A DNA stretch of 64,000 nucleotides from Apostichopus japonicus (GCF_037975245.1 NC_092582.1:19990577-20054576); one strand, 5' to 3'. Counted from the first letter of the stretch, positions 30,401 through 38,794 are shown. Numbers and translations are program-made. Notes: a model not told the origin generated them from the letters alone.

Positions 30401-32848
30401 AATGGGCAGACAGGAACAGTATAACTTAACAAGTATGATGGGACAAGTATAATATGAAAGATAAAAGGAATACACCCTCACACTGGGCAGACAGGAACAG
30501 TATAACTAAACAAGTATAATCTGAGAGATTATTATAATACACCCTCACAATGGGCAGACAGTAACAATATAACTTAACAAGTATAATATGAAAGATAACA
30601 GAAATGCACCCTCACACTGGGCAGACAGGCACAGTATGACTTATCAAGTGTAATGTGGAAGATAAAAGAAATACACCCTCACACTGGGCACACAGGACAT
30701 TAAAATAAACTTTCCTTACATGAACAATGCAACATTCACTTTAAGAACTGAATACCCAGATGTAACTCAAACATTTAATTTTACCTACCTGTTGAAAATG
30801 AATAGGTTAATTGAGGGTGGTGTTACTTAAGGTTGATAAAAGTGTGAAATGCAGGCCACATAAAATGGTTTGGAATGAGTTACACATTCAATAAATCTTA
30901 TATGATATCAATTTTCTTCCTTCAAGGTTCGCATCGCAAAATATTTTGTAAATCATCTCAAGGTGAAACCCAGCCAATTGGCAATTCTGTCACAGTATAG
31001 ACTACAGTGTTCGCAAATCAAAGCAGAGCTAGGTGAAGGACTAAGTGATATCTACATATCTACAGTAATTAAAAGTCAGGGTAAGAAAATTTTACCTACT
31101 TTTTATTCCAGAACAAAGGAAAATGTCATCCAATTATCATCACCTAAAGAAACATTAGCAGATAAAGGGCACAGTACCAAACAATTCAATTTGACAGTTA
31201 TAGACAACAGATTTTGATATACCTAAAAATTTGTGAACATTTTTAATACATTTTTTTCCTTTCGTTTTCGTTTTTGGGTTATTACTTCACGTATAAACAC
31301 AACAGATTCAACATAATATAAATTGTAATTACAGAAATTATATATACATGAGGTGAAAGGAAGTGCACAGAACCCGAAAGGGGCTTGAGTATGAGCAATT
31401 AATCAGTTAAGTTAGTTCCTTGCAATAATATTCTGCAAAATTTGATATTTATGTTCAGAATCAAAGGTTCCACGCCAGCTAATAAAAAGGGTCAGTCTTT
31501 TTTTACTTTATTGCCTGGCTTGAAATCTCACGTCTTGTTCATGCAGGAACCGTTGAAAAAGACCAACCAAGCCAAGTTTGTAATATGCACTTTTCATGGT
31601 ATTCTACCTTGAAAATTAGACTGAAAAAGGAGCCTTTCCATTTAGTTCCTTACTCTGTGTTTCACTATGAAAAAAATATTAATAATTTTAATACATATTT
31701 TTGTCTCTTTGAATAATTCTCTTAGCAAGAGACAGTTCTTGACAGTAATCATTTTAAACCACTTCCTCTTAGGTAGCGAATGGGATTATGTGATATTCTC
31801 CACTGTCCGATCCATGTCCAAACGTGAGATAGAAGATAGACCTGGGAAGGGCTGGAAGATACGCCATCTTGGTTTTACTGCGGATGAACACCAGATGAAC
31901 GTAGCACTAACCAGGGCTCGGAGAGGGCACATCGTAGTTGGTAAGTACTGGGGCAATGACAGCTGTAAATATATTGAGGAGACTTTCCTCTTGCGTGGTT
32001 CCTCTTTATGTGCAATAGAGTACAGAACTTCCATTTACTCTGAACAAAAAGATATGTGCACCACCAAATTAAGTCAGAAATTTACCAAGTTTAATGTAAG
32101 GATTATTTGTTGAGCATGTAATACAATTAATTGCCAATACTGGATGCAAAGTATTAAAGAATCATATGCAGTGACTGAGGACCGAAGGATCTGTGAAGTT
32201 TCCATCGTGTATTATAACCGTGTTGTAACTATCATAGATTGTCATATGTAATACGTACTTTTAATATACCTATACAATATTAACTTTTTTTGTGGTCAGC
32301 TAGCCATAACATACGTGTTCTTGGACAGAGGAGGATCTGAAGAACGGCATGAGTTCATTAAGTTTTGTTTGTAGTAACAGGATATATGTTAGTGAAAAAT
32401 TGGCATAGCTCAGCTGACATAGTTTTAAGAATGAAGTCAATGTAACCAAAAGTAACAACACCTTTCCCTCTTTTAATTGTAATGATAATTTCCATTTTCA
32501 GTTTAATTCAACCCTCCTTGTGACTTGTTACAGCAGATGTCTATGGTGATGTGATGTTGTATGATGTGTGCAGTAGGTTTTATTGATATGGTGTAGGGAT
32601 ATATTTGAAACATCAGTAGTGCTGCCTTCACACAATTTAGTTTTACTTTCCACGAGTTACTCATGTTTAACTTCATGACAGAGAAAGAATTGTCTTAGGG
32701 CTGATAGTTGTATTTCTTTTCCATCACAGGCAACAAATACCTTCTTGGAACCTTAGAACAGTGGAAGAACCTGTTGGAAATGTATGACAAAACTAAATCA
32801 CTACTGCAAGCAAGTGAATTTTGTAAAGAATCCTGTCCGGAGGCATAA
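1..32848 (+). CDS. HELZ2: HELZ2-like RNB exoribonuclease / UPF1-type helicase (3' part of gene, 11 exons)
   Basis: Spliced product of 1484 residues to a TAA at 32846-32848, open to the left edge. Exons: 1-2758, 5627-5742, 12245-12391, 14193-14336, 17838-18151, 18742-18944, 20037-20139, 22421-22651, 30927-31080, 31773-31940, 32730-32848; all junctions are GT-AG and keep phase. Domain order is RNB nuclease (about residues 110-520, with YTHFTSPIRR near 458), a linker typical of HELZ2, then an SF1 helicase with Walker A GPPGTGKTKTGA, DEAG box, GDHMQL, QYRM, TVIKSQGSEWDYV and NVALTRARRG. This order matches vertebrate HELZ2 (PRIC285), which is interferon-induced, degrades structured RNA 3'-5' and was first described as a nuclear-receptor coactivator. 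The N-terminal zinc fingers and first helicase of that family would lie upstream of the window. Two RNB acidic positions are Asn (see findings). Family assignment is strong; activity and orthology are inferred. Confidence 0.93.
2759..3900. other. HELZ2 intron, AT-rich, with GGTCA-type dispersed repeat
   Basis: No exon recognised. From about 3390 to 3740 it holds a degenerate dispersed repeat (AGATCAAAGGTCATTTGAGG at 3513 and relatives) also seen near 13140-13400 and 32930-33150. The 84-residue ORF at 3251-3505 overlaps that repeat and resembles nothing I know. Confidence 0.6.
3900..4795. repeat. 52-bp minisatellite
   Basis: About 16 tandem copies of a unit of about 52 bp built on CAGTATGATGATGCCCCAGT, ACAGTGAGTTCTCTGTTGCA and GTGAAACTCATA, with point changes and small indels. 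The short minus-strand ORFs here are repeat translations, not genes. Each unit contains a GTGAGT followed by a pyrimidine tract and TTGCAG. Confidence 0.93.
4796..5626. other. HELZ2 intron segment, nothing recognised
   Basis: AT-rich, with a run of about 15 G at 5098-5113. The 84-residue ORF at 5529-5783 is exon b plus flanking intron read through. Confidence 0.6.
5627..5742 (+). CDS. HELZ2: HELZ2 exon b: linker before helicase
   Basis: Acceptor TTCAACAG at 5619-5626 and donor G|GTAAGC at 5743. Joins in phase on both sides (AA+G before, G+TC after) and encodes RVEEAVVKVADTIACRNLM and onward. It is the only intermediate exon I found that repairs the phase between exon a and the Walker A exon. 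Confidence 0.85.
5836..10720 (-). mobile_element. Degenerate L2/CR1-like LINE, reverse orientation, interrupted
   Basis: Pieces read in order on the minus strand. Positions 10720-10427 hold a 5' coding segment (LGIARRTNV, MVTSRRPIS). Near 9950-9780 is the start of an AP-endonuclease (HWNARSINGKTPAICDLI, DICVIIESWL). From 8490 to 7912 it continues (YNKIIADITVTLPSYN, GDFSIHVDSYN, YTLDLLISR). Reverse transcriptase pieces follow, including YADD at 6692-6681, LSNCITDIKQW, LVQAFVSCFLDYSNSLY and FDHITPVLRSLHWLPVSQR. The 3' end has TTTATATAGCGCTT and an ATA-rich tail at 5836-5880. Frameshifts and stops throughout make it inactive. Clade assignment (L2 versus CR1) is from motif memory. Confidence 0.88.
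8490..9785. mobile_element. Probable insertion inside the LINE endonuclease
   Basis: The endonuclease reading stops at DNNVVY (near 9785) and resumes at YNKIIADITV (near 8490), which should be nearly adjacent in this domain. The 1.3 kb between shows no coding match. I could not find clear terminal repeats or a target-site duplication, so type and exact edges are unknown. Confidence 0.5.
10721..11205. other. HELZ2 intron segment, nothing recognised
   Basis: Unique-looking AT-rich sequence between the LINE and the GTAT microsatellite. No credible ORF or splice pair seen. Confidence 0.5.
11206..11960. repeat. (GTAT)n microsatellite with (GT)n core, about 755 bp
   Basis: Nearly pure GTAT from 11206 to about 11723, then a GT-rich core with GTGG and GC interruptions to about 11860, then GTAT again with one GCGT. 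It produces long spurious ORFs (repeating MYVC) in all three forward frames because a 4-bp unit avoids stops. Not coding. Confidence 0.98.
11961..12145. repeat. Dispersed repeat next to GTAT tract, copy 1
   Basis: About 185 bp starting ATTTTAGATCCTCCTGC, with GCCGCAAGCTGAC, CAGTCTCTTA and GGAGTGACTC. A second copy sits at 49979-50158 and is also preceded by GTATGTAT, so the microsatellite is probably part of the element's end. Looks like a short interspersed element; class not determined. Confidence 0.75.
12245..12391 (+). CDS. HELZ2: HELZ2 exon c: helicase start and first half of Walker A
   Basis: Encodes VVSKYLLSKGRDF, then a Q-motif-like NEPQRKALKLAMSN and FSVVQGPPG. The Walker A loop is split by the intron after GPPG. 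Acceptor CTTAAAG, donor G|GTATTA. Confidence 0.9.
12392..14192. other. HELZ2 intron with degenerate GGTCA-rich repeat
   Basis: From about 13135 to 13420 it contains several blocks of the type GGTCAAATGTCACTTGAGGT and GCAAAGGTCAAAGGTGATCG, related to those near 3400 and 32930. Otherwise AT-rich with no gene signal. Confidence 0.55.
14193..14336 (+). CDS. HELZ2: HELZ2 exon d: Walker A lysine and motif Ia
   Basis: Starts TGKTKTGAILAYYFSQ, giving GPPGTGKT across the junction, and contains ILYCGPSNKSVDVIA (motif Ia). Acceptor TTTTTCTCACAG, donor G|GTATGG. Confidence 0.92.
14337..15262. other. HELZ2 intron segment, nothing recognised
   Basis: AT-rich intron. The 90-residue minus-strand ORF at 14451-14723 shows no familiar motif and is probably chance. 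Confidence 0.5.
15263..16697. mobile_element. TTAA-flanked non-autonomous DNA transposon (piggyBac-like ends)
   Basis: Left end TTAA (15263-15266) then AGAGGTTATGAAATGAAAA; right end TTTCCATTTCATAACCTCT then TTAA (16694-16697). The inverted repeats match over about 19 bp with one mismatch, and TTAA on both sides is the duplication typical of piggyBac-type transposition. The element is 1427 bp with no transposase. It has TGACGTCA near both ends (15452-15459 and 16513-16520). A short broken reading near 15560-15830 starts MSSPESSDSEEIGLHLSGQS and is only partly open. Confidence 0.82.
16811..17170. mobile_element. TTAA-flanked MITE with long imperfect TIRs, 352 bp
   Basis: TTAA at 16811-16814 and 17167-17170. 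Left end AGATCTGCTTTATTGACTCC, right end (reverse complement) AGGTCTGCTGTATAGACCCC; both continue through TATAGCACGCTAT and TACGTAATCGGC or GCGTAATCGGC for about 78 bp. No coding capacity. A second, end-deleted copy lies at 54321-54576. Confidence 0.88.
17171..17837. other. HELZ2 intron segment, nothing recognised
   Basis: AT-rich. GGATTCGAATCC at 17720 resembles a tRNA B box but no cloverleaf fits. Short TATA microsatellite near 17680. Confidence 0.5.
17838..18151 (+). CDS. HELZ2: HELZ2 exon e: helicase insertion between motifs Ia and II
   Basis: Encodes EYLKSFMLATDDFSIVRVYS, a QHRSIALHHMIR block, and a Lys-rich helix ending KFAM. VRVYSE and SIALHHMIR match the HELZ2 C-terminal helicase closely. 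Donor ATG|GTAACT; reading on past it stops at 18193. Confidence 0.9.
18152..18741. other. HELZ2 intron, nothing recognised
   Basis: AT-rich, no repeat or ORF of note. Confidence 0.5.
18742..18944 (+). CDS. HELZ2: HELZ2 exon f: helicase motifs II (DEAG) and III
   Basis: Encodes HQVILCTCNASG, VQVIIDEAGMCSEPETLIPL (motif II, DEAG, for Mg-ATP) and VVLIGDHMQLR (motif III, Gln sensing the nucleotide). Acceptor TATGTACAG, donor AG|GTAATG. Confidence 0.93.
18945..20036. other. HELZ2 intron, nothing recognised
   Basis: AT-rich single-copy-looking sequence. The 96-residue ORF at 19885-20175 is mostly read-through around exon g. Confidence 0.5.
20037..20139 (+). CDS. HELZ2: HELZ2 exon g: helicase motif IV (QYRM)
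   Basis: Encodes PIIQEPHARKMGAEKSLMEK and ends LNIQYRM. Acceptor CCCATTGTAG, donor ATG|GTAAGC. Confidence 0.92.
20140..22420. other. HELZ2 intron with fold-back repeat and AAT tract
   Basis: Contains the fold-back at 21184-21264 and an (AAT)n run at about 21428-21464. Otherwise AT-rich; the small ORF at 21571-21804 (minus) has no recognised motif. Confidence 0.5.
21184..21264. repeat. Fold-back (hairpin) element
   Basis: Left arm GGGCCTGACGTTTCGATTCC then AGCAGGATCTTCTTC; right arm GAAGAAGATCCTGCTAGGAT then CTAAATGTCAGGCCC. Arms of about 35 bp pair with a few mismatches around a loop of about 10 bases. Probably a small palindromic transposon fragment. Confidence 0.85.
22421..22651 (+). CDS. 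HELZ2: HELZ2 exon h: helicase domain 2A, start
   Basis: Starts HEEICRFPSEAFYEGEL directly after QYRM, then FCHVDGVEKMLTV and EDGNEMSRSNSNEIYHV. Exactly 77 codons. Its donor GTC|GTGAGT opens the 8.3-kb satellite-filled intron. Confidence 0.92.
22652..22850. other. HELZ2 intron start before satellite
   Basis: Short AT-rich stretch that grades into the first degenerate satellite unit near 22860. Confidence 0.5.
22927..23350. mobile_element. hAT-type MITE in satellite, copy 1
   Basis: Ends CAGGGGGTAGGAGCC and GGAAGCTTTCTACCCCCTG are inverted repeats. Flanks TTAAAAAG and TTTACAAG look like a diverged 8-bp duplication. Contains GAGCACGTGCCCCCC and a poly-C run near the right end. Confidence 0.85.
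25397..25822. mobile_element. hAT-type MITE in satellite, copy 2
   Basis: Same element; left flank TTAAAAAG, right flank TTAACAAG, the latter being the normal satellite sequence at this point of the unit. Confidence 0.85.
26800..27221. mobile_element. hAT-type MITE in satellite, copy 3
   Basis: Same element, first member of the 1166-bp higher-order repeat series. Confidence 0.85.
27966..28387. mobile_element. hAT-type MITE in satellite, copy 4
   Basis: 1166 bp after copy 3. By eye it is the same over its length, as is the satellite that follows. Confidence 0.85.
29132..29555. mobile_element. hAT-type MITE in satellite, copy 5
   Basis: 1166 bp after copy 4, with a longer poly-C run and a shortened CTACCCCTG end. 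Confidence 0.85.
30927..31080 (+). CDS. HELZ2: HELZ2 exon i: helicase domain 2A, motif V start
   Basis: Encodes VRIAKYFVNHLKV, QLAILSQYRLQCSQIKAEL and STVIKSQG, the first half of motif V. Acceptor TTCCTTCAAG lies just past the satellite array; donor G|GTAAGA. Confidence 0.92.
31081..31772. other. HELZ2 intron, nothing recognised
   Basis: AT-rich; flanked by exons i and j. Confidence 0.5.
31773..31940 (+). CDS. HELZ2: HELZ2 exon j: helicase motifs V and VI
   Basis: Encodes SEWDYVIFSTVRSMSKREIE and DEHQMNVALTRARRGHIVVG; motif VI carries the arginine fingers. Acceptor CTCTTAG, donor G|GTAAGT. Confidence 0.93.
31941..32729. other. HELZ2 last intron, nothing recognised
   Basis: AT-rich; reading on from exon j stays open to 32113 but the donor G|GTAAGT and the matching last exon show it is intron. 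Confidence 0.55.
32730..32848 (+). CDS. HELZ2: HELZ2 exon k: C-terminus and stop
   Basis: Encodes NKYLLGTLEQWKNLLEMYDK and ends ESCPEA with TAA. Placement just after motif VI is usual for UPF1-type helicases. An AATAAA lies at 33358, with others near 33554 and 34749; which is used cannot be seen. Confidence 0.88.
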
Positions 32849-33842
32849 GGAATTTATACAGTGCTGATAGCAATTCATACTGAGTTTATAGATCCACCTT
32901 AGTAAACACAATACCGGTATTGTTTTGCAGATGTTAAAGGTCAATGGAGGACAAAGTCTGAAAACCATGTTAACTCTGTACTTGAAAATTAAGGATGAAT
33001 GAACTTCATACTTGGCATGTGGATCCACCGTATGGAATACAAAAATTCTGTATTTTTTTCTTAGAGGTCAACGGGAATTTAAGGTCACCAGACTTCAATG
33101 TCTGAAACCGTGTAAACATGGTTACTTCAACAGTAAAGTTAAAGTGGACATCATAACTCAGAACATGAATTGATCCACTTAAGTACAAAATCAACTTTAT
33201 TTGGAGCCTTCCTTACTAGTTCAGGGATATTCCAGAGACGGTGCATTAATTTTGGGAAGTTCTAGGGGGCGCATTTTATCCAGGAAGGTACAGGAAATCC
33301 AGGGACTGTCCCCAGAAGTCATGGACATCTGGTCACCATACTCTGAACTGAACTTACAATAAATTCCTTTTTGTTGTGTCTGATTTGATATATGAAAGTT
33401 TCTATGGCACTTAAACTAAGAGTCCTTTCAAATTATTTCTCGATATCAATAATCTTTCTCTATTTTTGTATTGGAAAATCCTTTCAAAGTGATCTTCAGG
33501 GATGAACATATATTTAATATTTAATCTAAATTTTCATCTTTTTTTCACTGGACTAGAATAAATTGTACATTGGTATTCAAATTTTAAAGATGTATGTTTT
33601 TTTGACAAGAAGAAATACAATGCTTAAGATAAGGTGAAGTACTGCCATTTTCTTCCAAAAAATTGTCAAGGTTGCTTTTAAAATATGAAATAGTTGCTGC
33701 TTATGTTGTTCTTGTTTTTTTTTTATTTCTTCAATTACAAAGTCACATTAGCCCATTAAGCTCCAAATTTGAAAACCTTGATTTTGAAAGTTTGCAGTCG
33801 ATAAATACTGGATGTCATTCTTTCTTATCGTGTTTATTTTAA
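32849..33842. other. HELZ2 3' flank, probable 3'UTR and GGTCA repeat
   Basis: A degenerate GGTCAATGGAGGACAAAG / AGGTCAACGGGAATTTAAGG repeat fills about 32930-33150. AATAAA occurs at 33358-33363 and near 33554. No coding signal. Confidence 0.5.
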
Positions 33843-34170
33843 AAGTCATCTTTATAGCTGTATTTGGTAGTTAAGTGTCTTTTAGTGAGAGACATAAGTC
33901 ATCTTTATAGTTTAATTTGGTGGTAAGTGTCTTCTAGTGAGAGACAAAAGTCATATTTATATTTGTATTTGGTAGTGTCTTCTAGTGAGAGACATAAGCA
34001 ATCTTTATAGTTGTACCTAATTAGGTGGTAAGTGTCTTCTAGTGAGAGACATAAGTCATATTTATAGTTGTATTTGGTGGTAAGTGTCTTCTAGACTCTA
34101 GTGAGGAACATAAGTCATATATATAGTTGTATTTGGTGGTAAGTGTCTTCTAGTGAGAGACAGAAGAATT
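33843..34170. repeat. Minisatellite, about 54-bp unit
   Basis: About six copies of a unit with AAGTCATCTTTATAGTTGTA, TTTGGTGGTAAGTGTCTTC and TAGTGAGAGACATA. Confidence 0.88.
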
Positions 34171-34787
34171 TCACAGTTACTCATAATCCGGTTGTACTTT
34201 ACACAGTGTTTTATTACAATTAGAAATTTAACCAAAATTAACATTTCCAAAAACATCTATCACGATGAAAACTTGTGGATGAAAATTAACAATGTTACTT
34301 ATTGTTAAATCAAGATTGTTCTGGTTCGTGGGAAATTAAGTTTGTGGTTTGTGTTTAAGCTCATTTGCATTTAAGAATGTTACCTTTTTTATGTAAATTG
34401 TGTAGGTTTGGGTACTTAAAGCAGCTGATTGTATCATGAAATGATGCTTTCCATTGACGAGAAAATTATTGGTTTTGTGAGTAATGACAGTAGTACCATG
34501 AAACAATTAAACGAGATGATAAAAACCTCAAGCAGCTGAAACGCAGAACGGTTTGGAAGATAAAGTACTTGTAGTTAATAGTTAAGTAAGTTTAAATGTA
34601 ATATTCATTTATAGGTCAATATAAAACATAGAAGAGATATGCATGAGATTGGATATATGAATATCTTAATATCTTAATATTAATACAAATGTACTTTAAA
34701 CATGTACCATGTTTTGCGTTACAGCCTTTGAAACGTTTGCGTGACTGAAATAAAGTTTCCATTAGATACAACTAGAGTCGATATATA
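34171..34787. other. Intergenic, nothing recognised
   Basis: AT-rich; AATAAA at 34749-34754 could be a distal polyadenylation signal for the upstream gene. Confidence 0.4.
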
Positions 34788-34809
34788 CCCTTACTCAAAA
34801 TCAATATAT

Positions 34810-35330
34810 GGCCCAATTATGGCAATTTGTATCTGGCCCATATCTGTGCCATAATGGAATTTATATCTGGCTATAACAAGAATTGGGCAGATATAACTTG
34901 ATATAAGATAAAGGCCATATCTGCCTCAGATAAAACTTGATATGGGTCACTTCATATCTGGCCCATATATGACAAATCCATATCTGGTCCATATATAGCA
35001 GATCCATATATGGCGTATATATGGCAAATCCATATCTGGCCCATATATGGCAAATCCATATCTGGCCCATATTTGGCAGATCCATATATGGCTAATATAT
35101 GGCAAATCCATAACTGGCCCATATATGGCAGATCCATATCTGAAAAATCCATATTTGGCTCATATATGGCACATCCATATCTGGCCCATTAATTAGAAAT
35201 CTATATCTGGCCCATATTTGGCAAATCCATATCTGGCCCATTACTTAGAAATCCATATCTGGCCTATATATGCCACATCCATATATATTGCCCTTGGCAA
35301 ATCCGTTACTGTCCCATATTATGATAAATC
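34810..35330. repeat. ATATCTGG tandem array, left
   Basis: Degenerate units of about 27 bp alternating ATATCTGGCCCATATATGGC and AAATCC. ORFs on both strands here are repeat translations. Confidence 0.88.
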
Positions 35331-35603
35331 CAGATTGAAATATATAGTTTTAAAAAAAATGGCTTCATCTGCGCCAGAACTTCATCTGGCGATGTAAAGA
35401 AACATAATTTGAAACCAAATAAAGGCAATATATGGCGCAGATAAAGCATCTATTTATTTACTGCTTAACTATCTGGCAATTAATTACATTTCCTGTTTGA
35501 TCCATCAGCAGGTATTTTGTTTTGTCTTGTTTCACCTTACCCACAGTATGTCCAACCCTTTACAATTAAAAAACTAATATTAACCAGAATGAAAACATTT
35601 CAT

Positions 35604-37313
35604 GGTTCCTTGCTGCTGTTCATTAGTTCCATTCATAGGGAAATTTCTAACAAAGCCCTAATACAACAACACTTGTCCAAAAATATCAACCGGTGTCACA
35701 CCTTGGAACTGAGAGTTATTGCATTAAATGTCTGAAAATTAACTTTGACCTCGTATAACTCCGCACATGAAGGTCACACGGGGGTCAACCCATTGACATT
35801 TATGATCAGAAGGTACCTTTGACATCTGAAAATAGCATCGAAACTGTAAAAATCCCCAAAACATGAAAAGGTCACCAGAGGTCAAATTGAGGTCAAGGTT
35901 CACCCAGATGCGGGTCGACAATTGGATTAAATTGAAGCAACTCCCAACCCTAACGGACAATTCGTTCTCAAGTTATCGCAAAAATACTAGTTTTTTATCA
36001 TTAATTGACCTTTGATGACCTCGGATCACATGACCGTTAAGTTTGAAAATATTTCCCTATACCATTTGCAACTTGCCCCAAAATATCAACCGTGTCACAC
36101 CTTGGAACTGGGAATTATTGCACTAAACGTCTGAAAATTTACTTTGACCTCATATAACTTCACACACAAAGGTCACCTGGGGTAAACCTATTGACATTTT
36201 TGATTGGTGAGACGTGAATATAGCATCAAACTGTAAAAATTCAAACATTTTTTTCTTTGCCCATTTTCTCACCCAAAATACTAGTTTTTAACATTAATTG
36301 ACCTTTGATGACCTCGGATCACCTGACCGTTAAGTTTGAAAATATTTCTCTATACCATTTGCAACTTGTCCCAAAATATCAACCTTGTTACACTTTGGCA
36401 CTGGGAGTTATTGCATTAAATGTCTGAAAATTAACTTTGACCTTGTATAACTTTACACACAAAGGTCACCCGGGTGTGAACCGATTGACATTTTTGATCG
36501 GAAGGTACCTTTGATATCCAAATCTAGCATCAAAACCAAACTTTTTCTTTTTCGCCCGTTTTCTCCCAAACTAAGCACATTTTTTCTAATGTGACCTTTG
36601 ACCTTTTGACCTTGGTTTCAAATGTAGTTTGATCTGCTGATTCCAAAAATCAACACGACAAGTCTGTTCAGCCATCCTAACTCCGACCGAAAACTTTGAC
36701 CCCATATAAGTTCGCACACAAAGGTCACACGGAGGTCAACCTATCGATATTTATGATCGGAAGGTACCTTTGACATCTGAAAATAGCATCGAAACTGTAA
36801 AAATCCCCAAAACATGAAAAGGTCACCAGAGGTCAAATTGAGGTCAAGGGTCATCCAGATGTGGGTCGACAATTGGATTACACTGAAGCAACTCCCAACC
36901 CTAACGGACAGTTCGTTCTCAAGTTATCGCAAAAATACTAGTTTTTTAACATTAATTGGCCTTTGGTGACCTCAGATCACATGACCGTTAAGTTTCAAAA
37001 TGTTCCCCTAACCAGTTCAGAACTTGTCCCAAAATATCAACCTTGTCGCACATTGGCACTGGGAGTTATTGCAGTTTTAGTATTTTGGGTTTTTGGACCA
37101 TAACTGACCTTTGGTAACCTTTGTGGGCACCAAAAACAATAGGGTTCATCTACTCACTATGGGCCACCCACCCACCAAGTTTGATCATGATCAGTCAATC
37201 CCTTGTTGAGTTATCGTGCATACAAGCTAAAGCGTCACACACACACACCCACACATACACACACACACACGCCAACCTGACTACATAGGTTCCTTTGCTT
37301 TTAGCAAGGAACC
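35604..37313. mobile_element. Nested GGTCA-rich element with 11-bp TIRs and terminal hairpin
   Basis: GGTTCCTTGCT at 35604-35614 and AGCAAGGAACC at 37303-37313 are inverted. The right end also forms a local hairpin (GGTTCCTTTGCT, TTT, AGCAAGGAACC, 37288-37313). Inside are four to five diverged copies of a block of about 300-400 bp (CCAAAATATCAACC, TTTGACCTCGTATAACT, GACATCTGAAAATAGCATCG), then an (AC)n run near 37236-37270. No ORF of note. Class uncertain. Confidence 0.6.
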
Positions 37314-37659
37314 AAAAAAGGGTCTTCTGTTCAAACGATTCTTAAGGCAATATGACCGTCAGAACAAAAATACATGGTTAAGAGAATAAAATATCCTGGC
37401 ATGATAAAATGCTCCACGAATAAATTGGCACTTGAATGCCTGATTCATGACAAAATGCCCATCAATCTGCCGTCTCTAGGCTGTCTTCAGTCTCTGCAAG
37501 GTCTGCGAGTCCTTTCATCGACACAATTCTCAAAACAATGAGGAAGACATAAAGTTGGGATTACTTTATTTCCAGCACATTCCAAACCCAATTGTGTACA
37601 TAACTTTTTTGACACACAGTTTTATTTATGACTCACAATGCTTCCAACTGGGTTGATTC

Positions 37660-38775
37660 TATATCCAGTTATATCTGACATTATATGGCCATATCAAACT
37701 TGATATGGATATCTGGATTACAATTATATCAACTTATATCTGGCTTTATATGGCCATATCAAACTTGATATGGATATCTGGATTACAATTATATCAACAT
37801 ATATCTGGCTTAATATGGCCAGATAAAATTTTATTTGCATATCTGGATTGATTCTATATCCAGTTATATCTGACATTATATGGCCATATCAAACTTGATA
37901 TGCATATCTGGCTTACAAGTATATCAAGATATATCTGGCTTTATATGGCCATATCAAACTTGATATGCATATCTGGCTTACAATTATATCAAGATATATC
38001 TGGCTTTATATGGCCAGATAAAATTTTATCTGCATATCTGGATTGATTCTATATCCAGTTATATCTGACTTTATATGGCCATATCAACCTTGATATGCAT
38101 ATCTGGCTTACTAGTATATCAAGATATATCTGGCTTTATATGGCCATATCAAACTTGATATGCATATCTGGCTTACAATTATATCAAGATATATCTGGCT
38201 TTATATGGCCATATCAAACTTTATATGGATATCTGGATTACAATTATATCATGATATATCTGGCTTTATATGGCCAGATAAAATTTTATCTGCATATCTG
38301 GATTGATTCTATATCCAGTTATATCTGACTTTATATGGCCATATCAACCTTGATATGCATATCTGGCTTACTAGTATATCAAGATATATCTGGCTTTATA
38401 AGGCCATATCAAACTTGATATGCATATCTGGCTTACAATTATATCAAGGTATATCTGGCTTTATATGGCCATATCAAACTTGATATGGATATCTGGCTTA
38501 CAAGTATATCAAGATATATCTGGCTTTATATGGCCATATCAAACTTGATATGCATATCTGGGGTACAAGTATATCGAGATATATCTGGCTTTATATGGCC
38601 ATATCAAACTTTATATGGATATCTGGATTACAATTATATCAAGATATATCTGGCTTTATATGGCCATATCAAACTTTATATGGATATCTGGATTACAATT
38701 ATATCAAGATATATCTGGCTTTATATGGCCATATCAAACTTTATCTATCCAGATATAGACAGATATCAAACCAGA
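37660..38775. repeat. 65-bp ATATCTGG tandem array, right
   Basis: About 17 units of 62-65 bp: TATCTGGCTTTATATGGCC, ATATCAAACTTGATATGCAT, ATCTGGCTTACAATTATATC. Three overlapping forward ORFs are repeat translations. Confidence 0.93.
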
Positions 38776-38794
38776 TATGGGATTTGAGTAAGGG

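Larger units (their letters stand above)
22855..30700. repeat. 67-bp satellite array with captured MITE
   Basis: Roughly 80 tandem units of about 67 bp in two alternating variants: one with TATAATCTGAGAGATTAATA, the other with TATAATATGAAAGATAAAAG, both followed by CACCCTCACACTGGGCAGAC and ACAGTATAACTAAACAA. Five copies of a 422-426-bp hAT-type MITE interrupt it. Toward the right a higher-order period of 1166 bp appears (MITE plus about 11 units). Short ORFs starting MPPP are translations of the MITE poly-C end plus satellite. The whole array lies in one HELZ2 intron. Confidence 0.96.
34788..38794. mobile_element. 4-kb TIR element with subterminal ATATCTGG arrays
   Basis: Left end CCCTTACTCAAAATC (34788) and right end GATTTGAGTAAGGG (to 38794) are inverted repeats. 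Both ends lead into AT-rich tandem arrays built on CCATATCTGGCCCATATATG (left, about 34810-35330) and TATCTGGCTTTATATGGCC (right, about 37660-38770). The centre is occupied by another repeat with its own ends. No transposase. A target-site duplication is not clear. Probably a non-autonomous DNA transposon of unknown class. Confidence 0.65.

Noticed and set aside
22855-30700. CRISPR-like array
   Set aside because: Units are contiguous with no unique spacers and lie in an animal intron.
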